This document shows, in pieces, positions 7,851-17,088 of a DNA stretch of 64,000 nucleotides. Position numbers and translations under genes: made by a program. The number at the start of each line of letters is the position of its first letter. The first letter of the stretch is position 1. The stretch comes from Bdellovibrionaceae bacterium UBA3535. GTDB lineage: Bacteria; Bdellovibrionota; Bdellovibrionia; Bdellovibrionales; UBA840. Location: positions 1 to 64,000 of the forward strand of contig DFOS01000028.1 in the NCBI GenBank assembly GCA_002376845.1, given 5' to 3'. The notes beneath the pieces were generated by a model, which was not told the origin of the DNA, made no database searches, and saw only the letters and a program-made list of their open reading frames with translations.

Positions 7851-8306
7851 TTAGTAAATTTCCACGGGGATTTGAAAATAACACTGACTAAGAGACAAAG
7901 CGTCATTTACATGGAAATGCTTCGTGGAATGCATACCTTGTGCAAAATTATCACTGACGATTTTACAAGACATCAATAAGCGCTCGGATTGAATCAAGTC
8001 TATGCCTAGTTCCATTTTTTCACGAAATTCATCTTGCCCCAAAAGTCTTTTATGTCGTTCTACTGCAAAAAGCTTGGAGATTTCCTCACGCCGCCTTTGT
8101 TCCATTGCAAGCAAACTAGGAAAATCTTTTTTTTCAAAAGAAATTTCCAATCCCTCTTTTGAGGGCGCAAATTCTACTGCTTTATCCAAAATCTCTGCAT
8201 TTAAGTCGCTTACCGATAGGCCGATCGATGCGAGATACTGCTTTGCATAAGAGTCATAGGGATCCGTATTTGCAAAAGTCATGAATAGAACTAATAGGGA
8301 GAACAT
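7851..8306 (-). CDS. Small exported protein of unknown function
   Basis: I do not recognise this 151-residue protein. A short hydrophobic N-terminus (MFSLLVLFMTFA) looks like a weak signal peptide, and the rest is mainly helical and charged with two late cysteines. It is the first gene of a pair with the DUF481 barrel gene 22 nt downstream. A candidate promoter, TTGCCG (8336-8341), 17 nt, TAGATT (8313-8318), ends 6 nt before the ATG, and there is no Shine-Dalgarno. The message may be leaderless. Confidence 0.6.
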   Translation of the reverse strand: MFSLLVLFMTFANTDPYDSYAKQYLASIGLSVSDLNAEILDKAVEFAPSKEGLEISFEKKDFPSLLAMEQRRREEISKLFAVERHKRLLGQDEFREKMELGIDLIQSERLLMSCKIVSDNFAQGMHSTKHFHVNDALSLSQCYFQIPVEIY

Positions 8307-8408
8307 ACTGACAATCTAATATATGCCTATTTATTCGGCAAATAATGGGATTTTATTTGCAAAATTTTCCTGAATTGCCGCATTCTTCTGTGGTTCATAG
8401 GAGACGTA

Positions 8409-9632
8409 TTGGCTCGCTTAGTCTTTTCTTTCAAGCAAATGGGACCTGGGCTTATCTTAGCTGGAGCGGCGGTTGGCGTATCGCACCTGGTACAATCAAC
8501 ACGCGCCGGTGCTTCTTATGGCTTAGAACTTCTGCCAATGATCTTGCTTGCCAATATTTTAAAATTTCCCTCCTTCTATGCGGCACCTTTGTATGTAGAC
8601 CGATACAAAAACGATTTGATTCACGCCTATGAGCATATATCCAAATGGCTTTTGGCACTGGTGGTTGTAACCCTGGTATCCACCATGTTCATTGTGATTG
8701 CCGCCGTTTGCCTAATGAGCGGTGGACTATTGGGCGCAATTACTGGCCTACCTCTCCCTGCTTCTCTGCTATCTGCCATGGTCATGGCCTTGGTGGTATA
8801 CATTCTTATTAAAGGGCACTACCAACTGTTGGACCAAATCATGAAGCCCGTTTATATCACCCTAAGTATCAGCCTCCTATTATGTGCGGCACTCTTAGTC
8901 GCAAAAAGCGACTTCTCTCATATCAACTTCGTGCCGCGCATGGAGATTTTTCGGGAACCTGCCATCTACTTTGTTATTGCTCTCATGGGGTGGATGCCAG
9001 CGCCTTTGGACATGCCAATATACAGCTCCATGTGGACATTGGAAAAACATAAATCCACCAAAATCTCCAGCCAGAATACTCGCTTTGATTTTCATGCTGG
9101 CTACTGGTCCTGCACCATTCTAGCAATTTTATTTTTATTTTTGGGTTACAGTCTTATGTACCAAAAAGGCATATCTTTTGCTGCCTCACCAATACAGTTT
9201 TCGCAGCAGATTCTAGGCCTATTTCGGCAAACACTAGGTGATTGGGCCTACCCACTTGTTGGTACCTGCATTCTTCTTGTTATGTTTTCCACAAGCCTTG
9301 CCGTTATGGATGGCTATCAACGTTTAAGTTTAAGGCTGATTCACAAATATTTTAGCAAGTCCAAAAAACTAGATACGCCCATCATTCTTAGCATTAGTCT
9401 ATTGGCATATGTAATAATTCTTTTATTTTCTGATTCCATGAAAGTAATGGCAGATTTTGCTACCACCATTTGCTTTCTAACCACTCCACTATTTGCCCTA
9501 ACGAATCATCAAATTCTATTTCATAAGAAACGCAGGCTATCTACTAGCCTTACGCTGAAGATTATAAGCAATGCCAACATCCTGTTTTTTTCCTGTATGA
9601 GTCTTTATTTTTTCTACTTAAAGCTCCGCTAA
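8409..9632 (+). CDS. Nramp-like transporter lacking the DPGN motif
   Basis: This 407-residue membrane protein has about 11 hydrophobic segments. It starts at TTG, supported by AGGAG 5 nt upstream. MGPGLILAGAAVGVSHLVQ aligns with the first helix of Nramp metal transporters (GPGLL...DPGN). The DPGN sequence that binds Mn2+/Fe2+ is absent, and the TM6 site (MPHN-like) reads MPAPLDMPIY. Nramp-related proteins with altered sites can carry Mg2+ or other ions, so the substrate is open. The fold assignment is good; metal selectivity cannot be read from the sequence. Confidence 0.75.
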   Translation: MARLVFSFKQMGPGLILAGAAVGVSHLVQSTRAGASYGLELLPMILLANILKFPSFYAAPLYVDRYKNDLIHAYEHISKWLLALVVVTLVSTMFIVIAAVCLMSGGLLGAITGLPLPASLLSAMVMALVVYILIKGHYQLLDQIMKPVYITLSISLLLCAALLVAKSDFSHINFVPRMEIFREPAIYFVIALMGWMPAPLDMPIYSSMWTLEKHKSTKISSQNTRFDFHAGYWSCTILAILFLFLGYSLMYQKGISFAASPIQFSQQILGLFRQTLGDWAYPLVGTCILLVMFSTSLAVMDGYQRLSLRLIHKYFSKSKKLDTPIILSISLLAYVIILLFSDSMKVMADFATTICFLTTPLFALTNHQILFHKKRRLSTSLTLKIISNANILFFSCMSLYFFYLKLR

Positions 9633-9665
9633 ACCCGGCCCTCTTCTTGCAGCCCTTAGATAGGT

Positions 9666-10499
9666 ATGAAGAAATACCTCGTTGTTTTCGCTCTAAGCCT
9701 TTTGCCTACCATCTCAATGGCAAAAAACGTCACTGAGAAACAATTCGCGCTTATAAGAGAAGCCCTGGAATACCGTCCCCCCGGTATAAGTCTTCGTGAG
9801 TGGCAAGAAATCAAAAAAGAAATCGCACAAACGCAAATCCCCATCGACTTTCATATAACGTCCTATGAAAAACTGAATGTTAAGGCCATGAACTCAGGTT
9901 TACGCAATAAGGTAGAAAAATTTATAGCAGCAAAGCAAGTCGCTTTTCGGGTGATTCGCCATGAAGACAGCCCTTATCCTGCAAAGCAAACCTATAGTTT
10001 GGAGGATATCACATCCGTAAATCAAGCCCATAGCAGCAATAAGTCGAAATTCCAGGAGCGAATGGATCACCTAGCTGGTGCTAGCATTTATAGAGCAGCT
10101 CGAAAAGCCGGTATGGACCCCGTGGAGTCCTTTGCCTTCTCCACTGGCGTGAGCAATTTCTTATGGCCGGAAAATGTGGACTTTGAAGATATGGAAAACA
10201 TTGCCAAAAACAGTGGACTAGCCATAGTGTTTGGAGAGATTGCTTATAATACAGCCAATCATATTCGTAATAACGATGGCCGCTTAGCAGGCTCCAAACC
10301 TCTTGGGCAAATCGTTATGTTAGTAGCTGACCCTTCGCAAGCCCTCGAAGATGCCGCTCTAAGTATAAGCAAAAGGCCACTCTTTGAGAGCATTGATTTT
10401 GGCTTTGCTAGCGTGGAAGTGCCCCGCTATGAGTACGAACTCAACCCTAGTTCTGAGCACACCATCGGAATACATATGAAAATTCATTTTCACCCCTAA
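9666..10499 (+). CDS. Exported protein of unknown function
   Basis: This 277-residue protein begins with a signal peptide (MKKYLVVFALSLLPTISMA). I recognise no family. The mature part is helical and polar, without cysteine pairs. The segment HEDSPYPAKQTYSLED and the central AGMDPVESFAFSTGVSN are its most distinctive parts. The ATG has only a weak upstream AGGT. It follows the Nramp-like gene by 33 nt on the same strand and may be cotranscribed. A separate promoter candidate lies just after it. Confidence 0.65.
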   Translation: MKKYLVVFALSLLPTISMAKNVTEKQFALIREALEYRPPGISLREWQEIKKEIAQTQIPIDFHITSYEKLNVKAMNSGLRNKVEKFIAAKQVAFRVIRHEDSPYPAKQTYSLEDITSVNQAHSSNKSKFQERMDHLAGASIYRAARKAGMDPVESFAFSTGVSNFLWPENVDFEDMENIAKNSGLAIVFGEIAYNTANHIRNNDGRLAGSKPLGQIVMLVADPSQALEDAALSISKRPLFESIDFGFASVEVPRYEYELNPSSEHTIGIHMKIHFHP

Positions 10500-10525
10500 G
10501 GAATTTCCAAGACTAACTTAAATAC

Positions 10526-10553
10526 TTGCTCCCCTGCGTGCTTACGCTACAAT
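10526..10553 (+). promoter_or_regulatory. Sigma70-like promoter, probably leaderless
   Basis: TTGCTC (10526-10531), a 16-nt spacer and TACAAT (10548-10553) precede the ATG at 10561 by 7 nt. Transcription would begin at or next to that ATG. No Shine-Dalgarno is present, and the alternative ATG at 10552 lies inside the -10 box. Confidence 0.5.
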
Positions 10554-10560
10554 GTTAGCT

Positions 10561-11355
10561 ATGAAAACATCAAAATTATTCTATATTCAAGTCGTTTGGA
10601 CTAGCATCATCCTTGCCATTGGCATCTATTTTAGTTTTACCAACCAGGAGCTACTCACTCGCTATACCAAAGAGGATGGCTTCATGGAGTGGTTCACATT
10701 TTTGCTCTTTGTATCAACATTCCTATTTATGGCGCTGTACAATTACCACTATTTTTTTCAGCTAAAAAAACCTTTGTTCAATACTGCGGGGCTTACTCTA
10801 ATTGGCGTGCAATTCCTGTTTTTCTTTGGAGCCATGGAAGAGGTTAGTTGGTTTCAACGAATAGCAGATATACAATCCAGTGATTTCTTTTTAAAGCACA
10901 ATGCCCAAGCCGAAACCAATCTGCATAATCTAACCATAAATGGCGTCAAAATTAACAAATTAATATTTGGTAAAATTTTATTTTTAGTCATTCTCAGTCA
11001 CAATCTATTTGTTCCCCTTATCGCTAGAAAGAAAAAGTGGCTTGCTGAGTGGATTGACAAAAATGGTTTTTTTCTTCCTCCTCTTAGTCATACGTTTTTT
11101 TATATCGCGGCTGCCATAGCCATTGAATTATTTATTGATCATGACCGTGCTAAGGAACATTTAGAAATTGTTGGCGCCATTCACTACTTCATTGTGATCT
11201 ATGCAGCCTATGGTTTGGGCTATCTAAAAAAGGTGGCTTTATTTCCTAAAGCCCCAGCACTTTTTAGCCATGGCTTTTTGATCGCTTTTATACTGCTTCT
11301 TAGCTTAGTTTCATGGATATTAGGAAACTTAAGTCTTAAAGATTTTATGTTATGA
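10561..11355 (+). CDS. Polytopic membrane protein with EExSW motif
   Basis: This 264-residue protein has six or seven membrane segments. The central block GAMEEVSWFQRIADI followed by AQAETNLHNLTING recalls an uncharacterised membrane family with EEISWGQR...GETNLHNL. The conserved Glu pair inside the membrane suggests catalysis or ion binding, but no function is established. The start at 10561 is preferred because the upstream ATG overlaps the -10 box. Its TGA overlaps the ATG of the LTA-synthase-like gene (ATGA), so the two probably work together at the cell envelope. Confidence 0.7.
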   Translation: MKTSKLFYIQVVWTSIILAIGIYFSFTNQELLTRYTKEDGFMEWFTFLLFVSTFLFMALYNYHYFFQLKKPLFNTAGLTLIGVQFLFFFGAMEEVSWFQRIADIQSSDFFLKHNAQAETNLHNLTINGVKINKLIFGKILFLVILSHNLFVPLIARKKKWLAEWIDKNGFFLPPLSHTFFYIAAAIAIELFIDHDRAKEHLEIVGAIHYFIVIYAAYGLGYLKKVALFPKAPALFSHGFLIAFILLLSLVSWILGNLSLKDFML

Positions 11356-13255
11356 ACCTTGCTTGGAAATTACGTCTAAAATTTTTCTTAAAGAACCTTA
11401 GTATAATTTTAATTATATACTCTCTGTGCCGGATTCTTTTTATTTGGTTTCATAGTGACAACCTAGGTGCTTTCTTACAAATCTCGAACATTTATTACCT
11501 ATTAATTGGTATTCGCTTTGATTTGTCCGCTATTCTGCTACTAAGCTCTTGGTGGATTTTGCTTTACCTACTACCACTGAACTACCCAAGATGGTTCAAC
11601 AATACCGCCTCAAGCTTATTTATTGGCATTCATCTTTTTTTCATATTTGTTAACTTAGGGGACATTCAATACTCTCAATTTACAGGCACACGCCTCAACT
11701 ACAATCATATCCTAGCAGTATGGCCCGATTTAGTTCGGCAGGCCGACCAATTCCTTATCAACTACTGGTACTTTGTTTTCATCCTGATGGCTGCTGCCAT
11801 CGTACTTTGGCGATTTTATAGCCCCATTCGACGCCACCAGCATATTGGCTACTTGTCCTACCCACTGTTTGCTTTTTTGTGTTTGAGCTTTAGTGTTATT
11901 GGCATACGTGGCGGATTACAAAAAAAAGTTTTGCAACCTTCTCATGCTTTTCAGTACACATCTGGTCTTCAAGGCCTATACATCCTAAACTCTAGCTTTA
12001 CGATTTTAAAATCGAAAACTTACGAAAAAGTAGCTCCCATCAAGGATTTTGTTGATTGGCAAGACATTCAGGCACACATACCTAAAAGAAAATGGGCCTT
12101 TCATCCCCCAAGAGAAAAAGTAAACGTTGTGGTCATCATATTGGAAAGCTTTGCCACGGAGTTTTGGGGTCTTGCCAATGGAGGCAAGGGTTATACCCCC
12201 TTTTTGATGAGCTAAGTCAAAAGTCATCGGTCTTTTTTCGATCCTTCGCGAACGGTAGGCGATCCATGCAGGCCTTTCCTGCTATTGCCTTTGGCCTCCC
12301 CTCATTGATGGACACTCCCTTTGCCAAATCGCAATACCAATTCAATGAGTGGCATGGATTGGCAAAAATTTTAAGTGACTACCAGTACAAGACGAGCTTT
12401 TTTCATGCGGCTGAGGCTGGTAGCATGTACTTTGATAATATGGCCTATCTTTCTGGGGTGAAGGATTACTATCCCATGGAAAAATATCCTCATCCAGAGA
12501 AAGATTTTGATGGCCACTGGGGTATCTTTGATGAACCCTTCCTGCAGTTTGCAAAAAATAAGTTCGATACTTTTGAACCGCCATTTTTTTCCATATTTTT
12601 TAGTCTTTCATCCCATCAGCCCTATGCAATTCCTGACAAATACCAAGGTAGATTTCCTAAGGGCAATCACCCTATTGCCGAAACCATCGCCTATACCGAC
12701 CATGCTTTGCGTGAATTTTTTCAAGCAGCAAAATCTTCCCCTTGGTATAAGAACACACTTTTTATAATTACTGCCGATCATACCCAAATGGGACCATCGC
12801 ATGGCTATGAAAGTATCACTGGTAGATATATGGTACCCATTTTGTTTTTCCACCCGGATAAGGACCTAAAAATGGAAACAATTCGCATCGCTCAACATGC
12901 GGATATTGAACCTAGCATCCTCGATTATTTAGGATTAAAAGAAGAGCCAAGTTTGAAATTTGGCAGTTCATTATTTGCCAAGAATGAAGGGCGGGCTATT
13001 TTTTATGCCAATTCCACCTACCGAATGGTGAAGGACAAGCAAGTAATAGAGTGGAACCGTGTAAAAGATGAATTTATGCTCTATGAATTCCAGCAAGAGC
13101 CAAAGACATTATCTTCCCCTACAAAGATCAGCCCCAAAGATGATCTTGCTATGGAGCTGAAGGCATTTGTATCTTATCATGATGAGGGACTAGCCAAAAA
13201 CTGCCTATACAAGAAAAAATGTATCAATTCTTATGAACATGTAGCGTTTGAGTAG
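11352..13255 (+). pseudogene. LTA-synthase/phosphoglycerol-transferase-like gene, frameshifted
   Basis: Two frames together encode one protein of about 634 residues. The first part (11352-12215) holds five membrane segments and the start of the sulfatase-type domain (VVVIILESFATEFWG). The second part continues it with ANGRRSMQAFPAIAFGLPSL, the nucleophile loop, and later TADHTQMGPSHG, which holds metal ligands. Full coverage needs a -1 shift within CCCCCTTTTT at 12196-12205. The LtaS/MdoB family transfers phosphoglycerol from phosphatidylglycerol to envelope glycans. I see no canonical slippery heptamer, so a recent mutation or a homopolymer sequencing error is likeliest. Everything else about the gene looks intact. 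Confidence 0.75.
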
Positions 13256-14318
13256 GAAACGCAAAGCCAGCACCAATTTTTTCTGCCATTTTGTATATAG
13301 CTAGATATACTCTTTGCCGCACTTCCAATTCATCGCGATAATCCACCACATCAGCATGGTATAGTAGCAATACATTCAAACTAAAATCACCGTACGACTC
13401 AAAGGCTACCTGATAGGTATCATTCACCACTTGCGGCTCTGCTTTTAAGATTTCTTTTACTGACGATATAAATAGTTCCATCACCTCAGGACTGGTGGAG
13501 TACTCAAGTCCCAAAGAGGTTAGTGTTCTTCGGTAAGGTCTTCTTCCCATATTGTCCACATTGGCCTTTGCTAACTGCGCATTAGGAATAATAACTTGTG
13601 AATTGTAAAAGGTTCGGATTTTTGTGGAGCGAAAACCAATATCCTCCACACTTCCTTCTACTCCATCAACCACAATATAATCACCAATTTTAAATGGTTT
13701 ATCTAATAAGATCATAATCGAGCCAAAGAGATTGGCACATGTGTCTTGCGCCGCCAAGGCAAAGGCCAAGCCTCCTATACCCAAACCAGCCAGAACGGAC
13801 ATGATATTCACACCTAAATTTTGAATCATGACCAGTATGCCGAAAATTACGACCAAAACTTTTAAAGTTTTTGTTAAAAAATAAATAATTTGATTATCAA
13901 GATGGATGTTCTTTCTTCGTAAGCCTTTATTAAAAAATTCTACCCATAGATCCACCGAGTGGTATGTCATCATAATCAAGGCATAGGCAATGTATACCTT
14001 GAAGGCGAATAAAAACACCTTTTCCACCTCGCCGCCAAGAACAACCAAAGGCACGGTGTAATAAAGAAAGGCCCCTACACAAGCCTTATTCAAATAGGGT
14101 TCAATGGTTTCCAGCAGGCGATCATCCCAATCAGTTTTGGTTTTGGCCGCAATATTAAAGATGCGCATGAGAAAGAAATGCAGGATTCTACGTATAAAAA
14201 ACGTAAATAGAAAAATACCAAATAAGGCCAACCATTTCCAATTTTCTATTAATAAGTATTGCTCTTGAAAAACTGCATACTTTTGAACCAGTTGGGGAAA
14301 CTGTGATTTGAAATCCAT
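13224..14318 (-). CDS. MscS-family mechanosensitive channel
   Basis: This 364-residue protein has several N-terminal membrane helices. They are followed by the MscS pore helix and beta domain: LAGLGIGGLAFALAAQD, then NLFGSIMILLDKPFKIGDYI and GSVEDIGFRSTKIRTF. MscS channels open under membrane tension to release solutes. The ATG at 14318 has AGGAGG 4 nt upstream; the longer frame from 14345 lacks such a site. Its 3' end overlaps the LTA-synthase-like gene by 32 nt in convergent orientation. Length and motifs are normal for the medium-size MscS class. Confidence 0.92.
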   Translation of the reverse strand: MDFKSQFPQLVQKYAVFQEQYLLIENWKWLALFGIFLFTFFIRRILHFFLMRIFNIAAKTKTDWDDRLLETIEPYLNKACVGAFLYYTVPLVVLGGEVEKVFLFAFKVYIAYALIMMTYHSVDLWVEFFNKGLRRKNIHLDNQIIYFLTKTLKVLVVIFGILVMIQNLGVNIMSVLAGLGIGGLAFALAAQDTCANLFGSIMILLDKPFKIGDYIVVDGVEGSVEDIGFRSTKIRTFYNSQVIIPNAQLAKANVDNMGRRPYRRTLTSLGLEYSTSPEVMELFISSVKEILKAEPQVVNDTYQVAFESYGDFSLNVLLLYHADVVDYRDELEVRQRVYLAIYKMAEKIGAGFAFPTQTLHVHKN

Positions 14319-14371
14319 GGGGCCTCCTATTGCAAGGTTAAACAAGGACAGCCCCAGGTTGTCAACGCTAT

Positions 14372-15130
14372 CTATTCTAAGCGTTGGGCAGTTCCGTCAC
14401 CTGTAACATAGAACAGATCTACACGCTCTTCATCTACGATCATGGTACTTATTTCATAATGCACCTTCATATCTAAACCAGGAACAGGTGATTTTTCCAG
14501 CCCTACATTTCGAATATCTGATGCCATTACCTTGGCATTCAATTTGTAGCCCCAAAGAACGCGAACTTGCACAGGACTGATCTGTAGATTTCCTAAATAG
14601 GAACCAGTTCCTTTGTAAGAGCCGCCATAGGAATACGACAATCTATAAGTAAAGGTCACCACTTCCATGCCGTAAGCATTCACGTAAGCAACTTGGTAGA
14701 CTTTTGAAGCTGGTGCACTCCAGCCTGACATTTCCGACCAGTTTTTTACATTTTCAGGCAATACGCTCAAAGCATCCCACTCGGTTTGTCTTACCGGTGC
14801 ATTTTCCTTGATGATTTGATAAATAAGCTTTCCATATCTAGAGAAATTATATAGCTGCCCTACAACTCTGCTACCCGAGGCTCCTGGTGCAATCTCCCCC
14901 TGTAAATTTACTATGGGTGTGGAAAGGTTTAAATAATCGCTTTCCACCAACATATAGGAGTCTTTATGCTCTCTAAGTTTAGCCGCAAGCTCCTCCAAAC
15001 TAAGATCACTTAATTCTCGGACTTCGACTTTTTTGATTTGATGATACAGCGGATCCACCAGCAATGATTTGTCCGTCGCATACAATGGATTTGTAAGTAT
15101 TATACCTAATACTGTGATAAATAATTTCAT
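14372..15130 (-). CDS. Exported protein of unknown function
   Basis: The 252-residue protein begins with a signal peptide (MKLFITVLGIILTNPLYA), and its ATG has AGGG close upstream. The mature protein is rich in beta strands, Tyr and Gly (YRLSYSYGGSYKGTGSYLG) and has no cysteine. I recognise no family; it could be a periplasmic or surface beta protein. It is followed by mscS on the same strand after 53 nt, so the two may be cotranscribed, though no functional link is evident. Confidence 0.65.
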   Translation of the reverse strand: MKLFITVLGIILTNPLYATDKSLLVDPLYHQIKKVEVRELSDLSLEELAAKLREHKDSYMLVESDYLNLSTPIVNLQGEIAPGASGSRVVGQLYNFSRYGKLIYQIIKENAPVRQTEWDALSVLPENVKNWSEMSGWSAPASKVYQVAYVNAYGMEVVTFTYRLSYSYGGSYKGTGSYLGNLQISPVQVRVLWGYKLNAKVMASDIRNVGLEKSPVPGLDMKVHYEISTMIVDEERVDLFYVTGDGTAQRLE

Positions 15131-15277
15131 ATCCCTACCCCCTGGCTGCAGATTTAAAGAAATTCAGCCACTTAAGCAAGTAAAAATTATATACTTTAGG
15201 TACCTAACAGGAATCTCATCACCACAAGCGGCAAATTGTAAATTTGTAGTGTCAAAATGGGACTTGGCTATATAAAA

Positions 15278-15847
15278 TCAGCCGGCTTTTTTATGACCTT
15301 GCTGCTGCTCAAAGTAAAGGCGTACTAGCGGTTTGTAACGCTCCCAATTTTGCAGCTCCAAAATCGCAAGAATCAAATCTTCTGTCCAAGCCATTCCGCT
15401 TGCATGTTTCGCCGAAATTTCCGCTGCCAGATGGATATACTTTTTGATTTCTTGATCTAAGATTTTCTTCCATTTTCTTTGCAGATAAAAATACAAAAAG
15501 GCCAAGATCACCAAACTAAATAGAAAACCCAAAGCAAATAGATAAAAATACATTTCCATAGCCTCTACTTTTTGCGCCATGGTCGATATGGATGCGCCAT
15601 CACCAGAAGAGTTAGCTAGCACGCTCTGCATTTGCAAACGTAAATCTGGTGTAGCTAGAATTTCTTTAACCGTAAGATCATGCAAGGCCTTTAGCTTTTC
15701 CTGATTTACCTGGTAATGAATGGCATTTTTTAATTCATGAAAATGCTGAAAGTAAAAAGCACTAGCAAGCAGACTAAAAACTAGCAAAGCCACATTTACG
15801 GCTATGGATAATTTTATTAGTAAATAAATACGCCTAAGTCTTTTCAT
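15278..15847 (-). CDS. Two-helix membrane protein downstream of PerM transporter
   Basis: This 189-residue protein has a hydrophobic helix at about residues 11-31, a helical extracytoplasmic region of about 60 residues, a second helix (YFYLFALGFLFSLVILAFLYFYL), and a basic, helical cytoplasmic tail. That layout resembles the sensor half of receptor proteins, but no HAMP or kinase domain follows. Its ATG overlaps the TGA of the PerM-type gene (ATGA), indicating coupled translation and possibly a shared complex. No family is recognised. Confidence 0.7.
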   Translation of the reverse strand: MKRLRRIYLLIKLSIAVNVALLVFSLLASAFYFQHFHELKNAIHYQVNQEKLKALHDLTVKEILATPDLRLQMQSVLANSSGDGASISTMAQKVEAMEMYFYLFALGFLFSLVILAFLYFYLQRKWKKILDQEIKKYIHLAAEISAKHASGMAWTEDLILAILELQNWERYKPLVRLYFEQQQGHKKAG

Positions 15848-17088
15848 ATAATTTTATATGCCTTTAATTGTTGTGTGAGCGTTTCCACCACCACTTTTAA
15901 CATTACAATGCTTGGTACCGCGAGAAGCATGCCGACCCACCCCATTAATCCTGCGCCAGCCATTACACCTAATACCACAATCAATGGGTGAAGATTTACA
16001 GCATTCCCTAAAACAAATGGTTGAAAGTATATATTGTCCAAAGCTTGCGCGATCGCCACTGAAAGAATCACTCCCCAATAAATATTTTCCACAGAAAATA
16101 GTGGCAATATACCATTCACATCCTCAATGATTAACGAATACAATAGACCAATTACTAATCCTATCAATGGCCCAAGAAAAGGTATGGCATTGGCCACCCC
16201 GGCAATAATGGAAATCAGCAAGGCTGCTTTAAAGGGAAAGCCTATTAAAAAGAAACAAACAAACAAACTTAGCGCCACTAGTGAGCACTGTACAAAAGTT
16301 CCTCGCAAATAACTTCCGATGGCTTTATCTACTTTGTAAGCAATATTTAAACTCAATTCAAAATAACGATTGGGAATAAACGAAACCAGGTAGCGTCGAA
16401 TTTTACCCTGATCAAACAGCAAAAAGAAAAAAACAATTGGCATTAATAACCACGCAGTGAATGATGAGTAAATCTCAGATAAATTGACATTAAAACTATT
16501 GATTATGCTTTCTTTCGAGCTCGCTAATTTTCTAACTTGCCCATAATAATTGTTCTTCACGTACAAGTAGTAGGAAACAATACTATACTCCTCATTTTCA
16601 TCGAGGTTGTTCAAATATATTTTTTCAAATTCTGCTTGCTCTGGTTCATTTAAGGTTAACAAAGTATTGATATTGTTACGCAGAGAAGCTGTTTCTGCTT
16701 TCAACCACGTAGACAAATAAGAGCCTTCCTTATCGACAATATTGTCATAGATTTGATTGATCTTATACTGCAAGCGAATCTTTAAGGAAAGCTGCTCCTC
16801 CGCATTGGGAATCGCGTTTTTTACCTGACTAGCCGCAATAGCCAGAGCGCTAAAAATTAACAAGGTGAATACACATAGCTTCGCGAAAGATTTTACATTT
16901 CGCACACGCATATTGGCAATCACCGGCTTACATAGGTATGCCAGCAGCGCACCAAATATCATCGGCACTAATAGCGGCCGTATGCCTACGAATACATAGT
17001 AGGTGACTAGCAATAGAAATAGCCCCAATATGGTATAAAAGGCTATAGATCTATATTTTTTATGATTATCCTGCTGACTGGAATTCAT
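15844..17088 (-). CDS. AI-2E family (PerM) transporter
   Basis: The 414-residue protein has the AI-2E/PerM layout: paired N-terminal helices, a soluble middle stretch, and then a block of C-terminal helices. The latter include IAGVANAIPFLGPLIGLVIG and ALDNIYFQPFVLGNAVNLHPL, the family's hallmark PFLGP and conserved C-terminal helix. Members export quorum signals or act as Na+/H+ antiporters, so the substrate cannot be named. Its start lies within the end of the cyclic-nucleotide-binding gene (23-nt overlap), and its stop overlaps the next gene. Confidence 0.88.
   Translation of the reverse strand: MNSSQQDNHKKYRSIAFYTILGLFLLLVTYYVFVGIRPLLVPMIFGALLAYLCKPVIANMRVRNVKSFAKLCVFTLLIFSALAIAASQVKNAIPNAEEQLSLKIRLQYKINQIYDNIVDKEGSYLSTWLKAETASLRNNINTLLTLNEPEQAEFEKIYLNNLDENEEYSIVSYYLYVKNNYYGQVRKLASSKESIINSFNVNLSEIYSSFTAWLLMPIVFFFLLFDQGKIRRYLVSFIPNRYFELSLNIAYKVDKAIGSYLRGTFVQCSLVALSLFVCFFLIGFPFKAALLISIIAGVANAIPFLGPLIGLVIGLLYSLIIEDVNGILPLFSVENIYWGVILSVAIAQALDNIYFQPFVLGNAVNLHPLIVVLGVMAGAGLMGWVGMLLAVPSIVMLKVVVETLTQQLKAYKII

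Noticed and set aside
12196..12205. Programmed -1 frameshifting in the LTA-synthase-like gene
   Set aside because: The tract does not form a canonical X-XXY-YYZ slippery heptamer and I see no convincing stem-loop after it. A mutation or homopolymer error is simpler.
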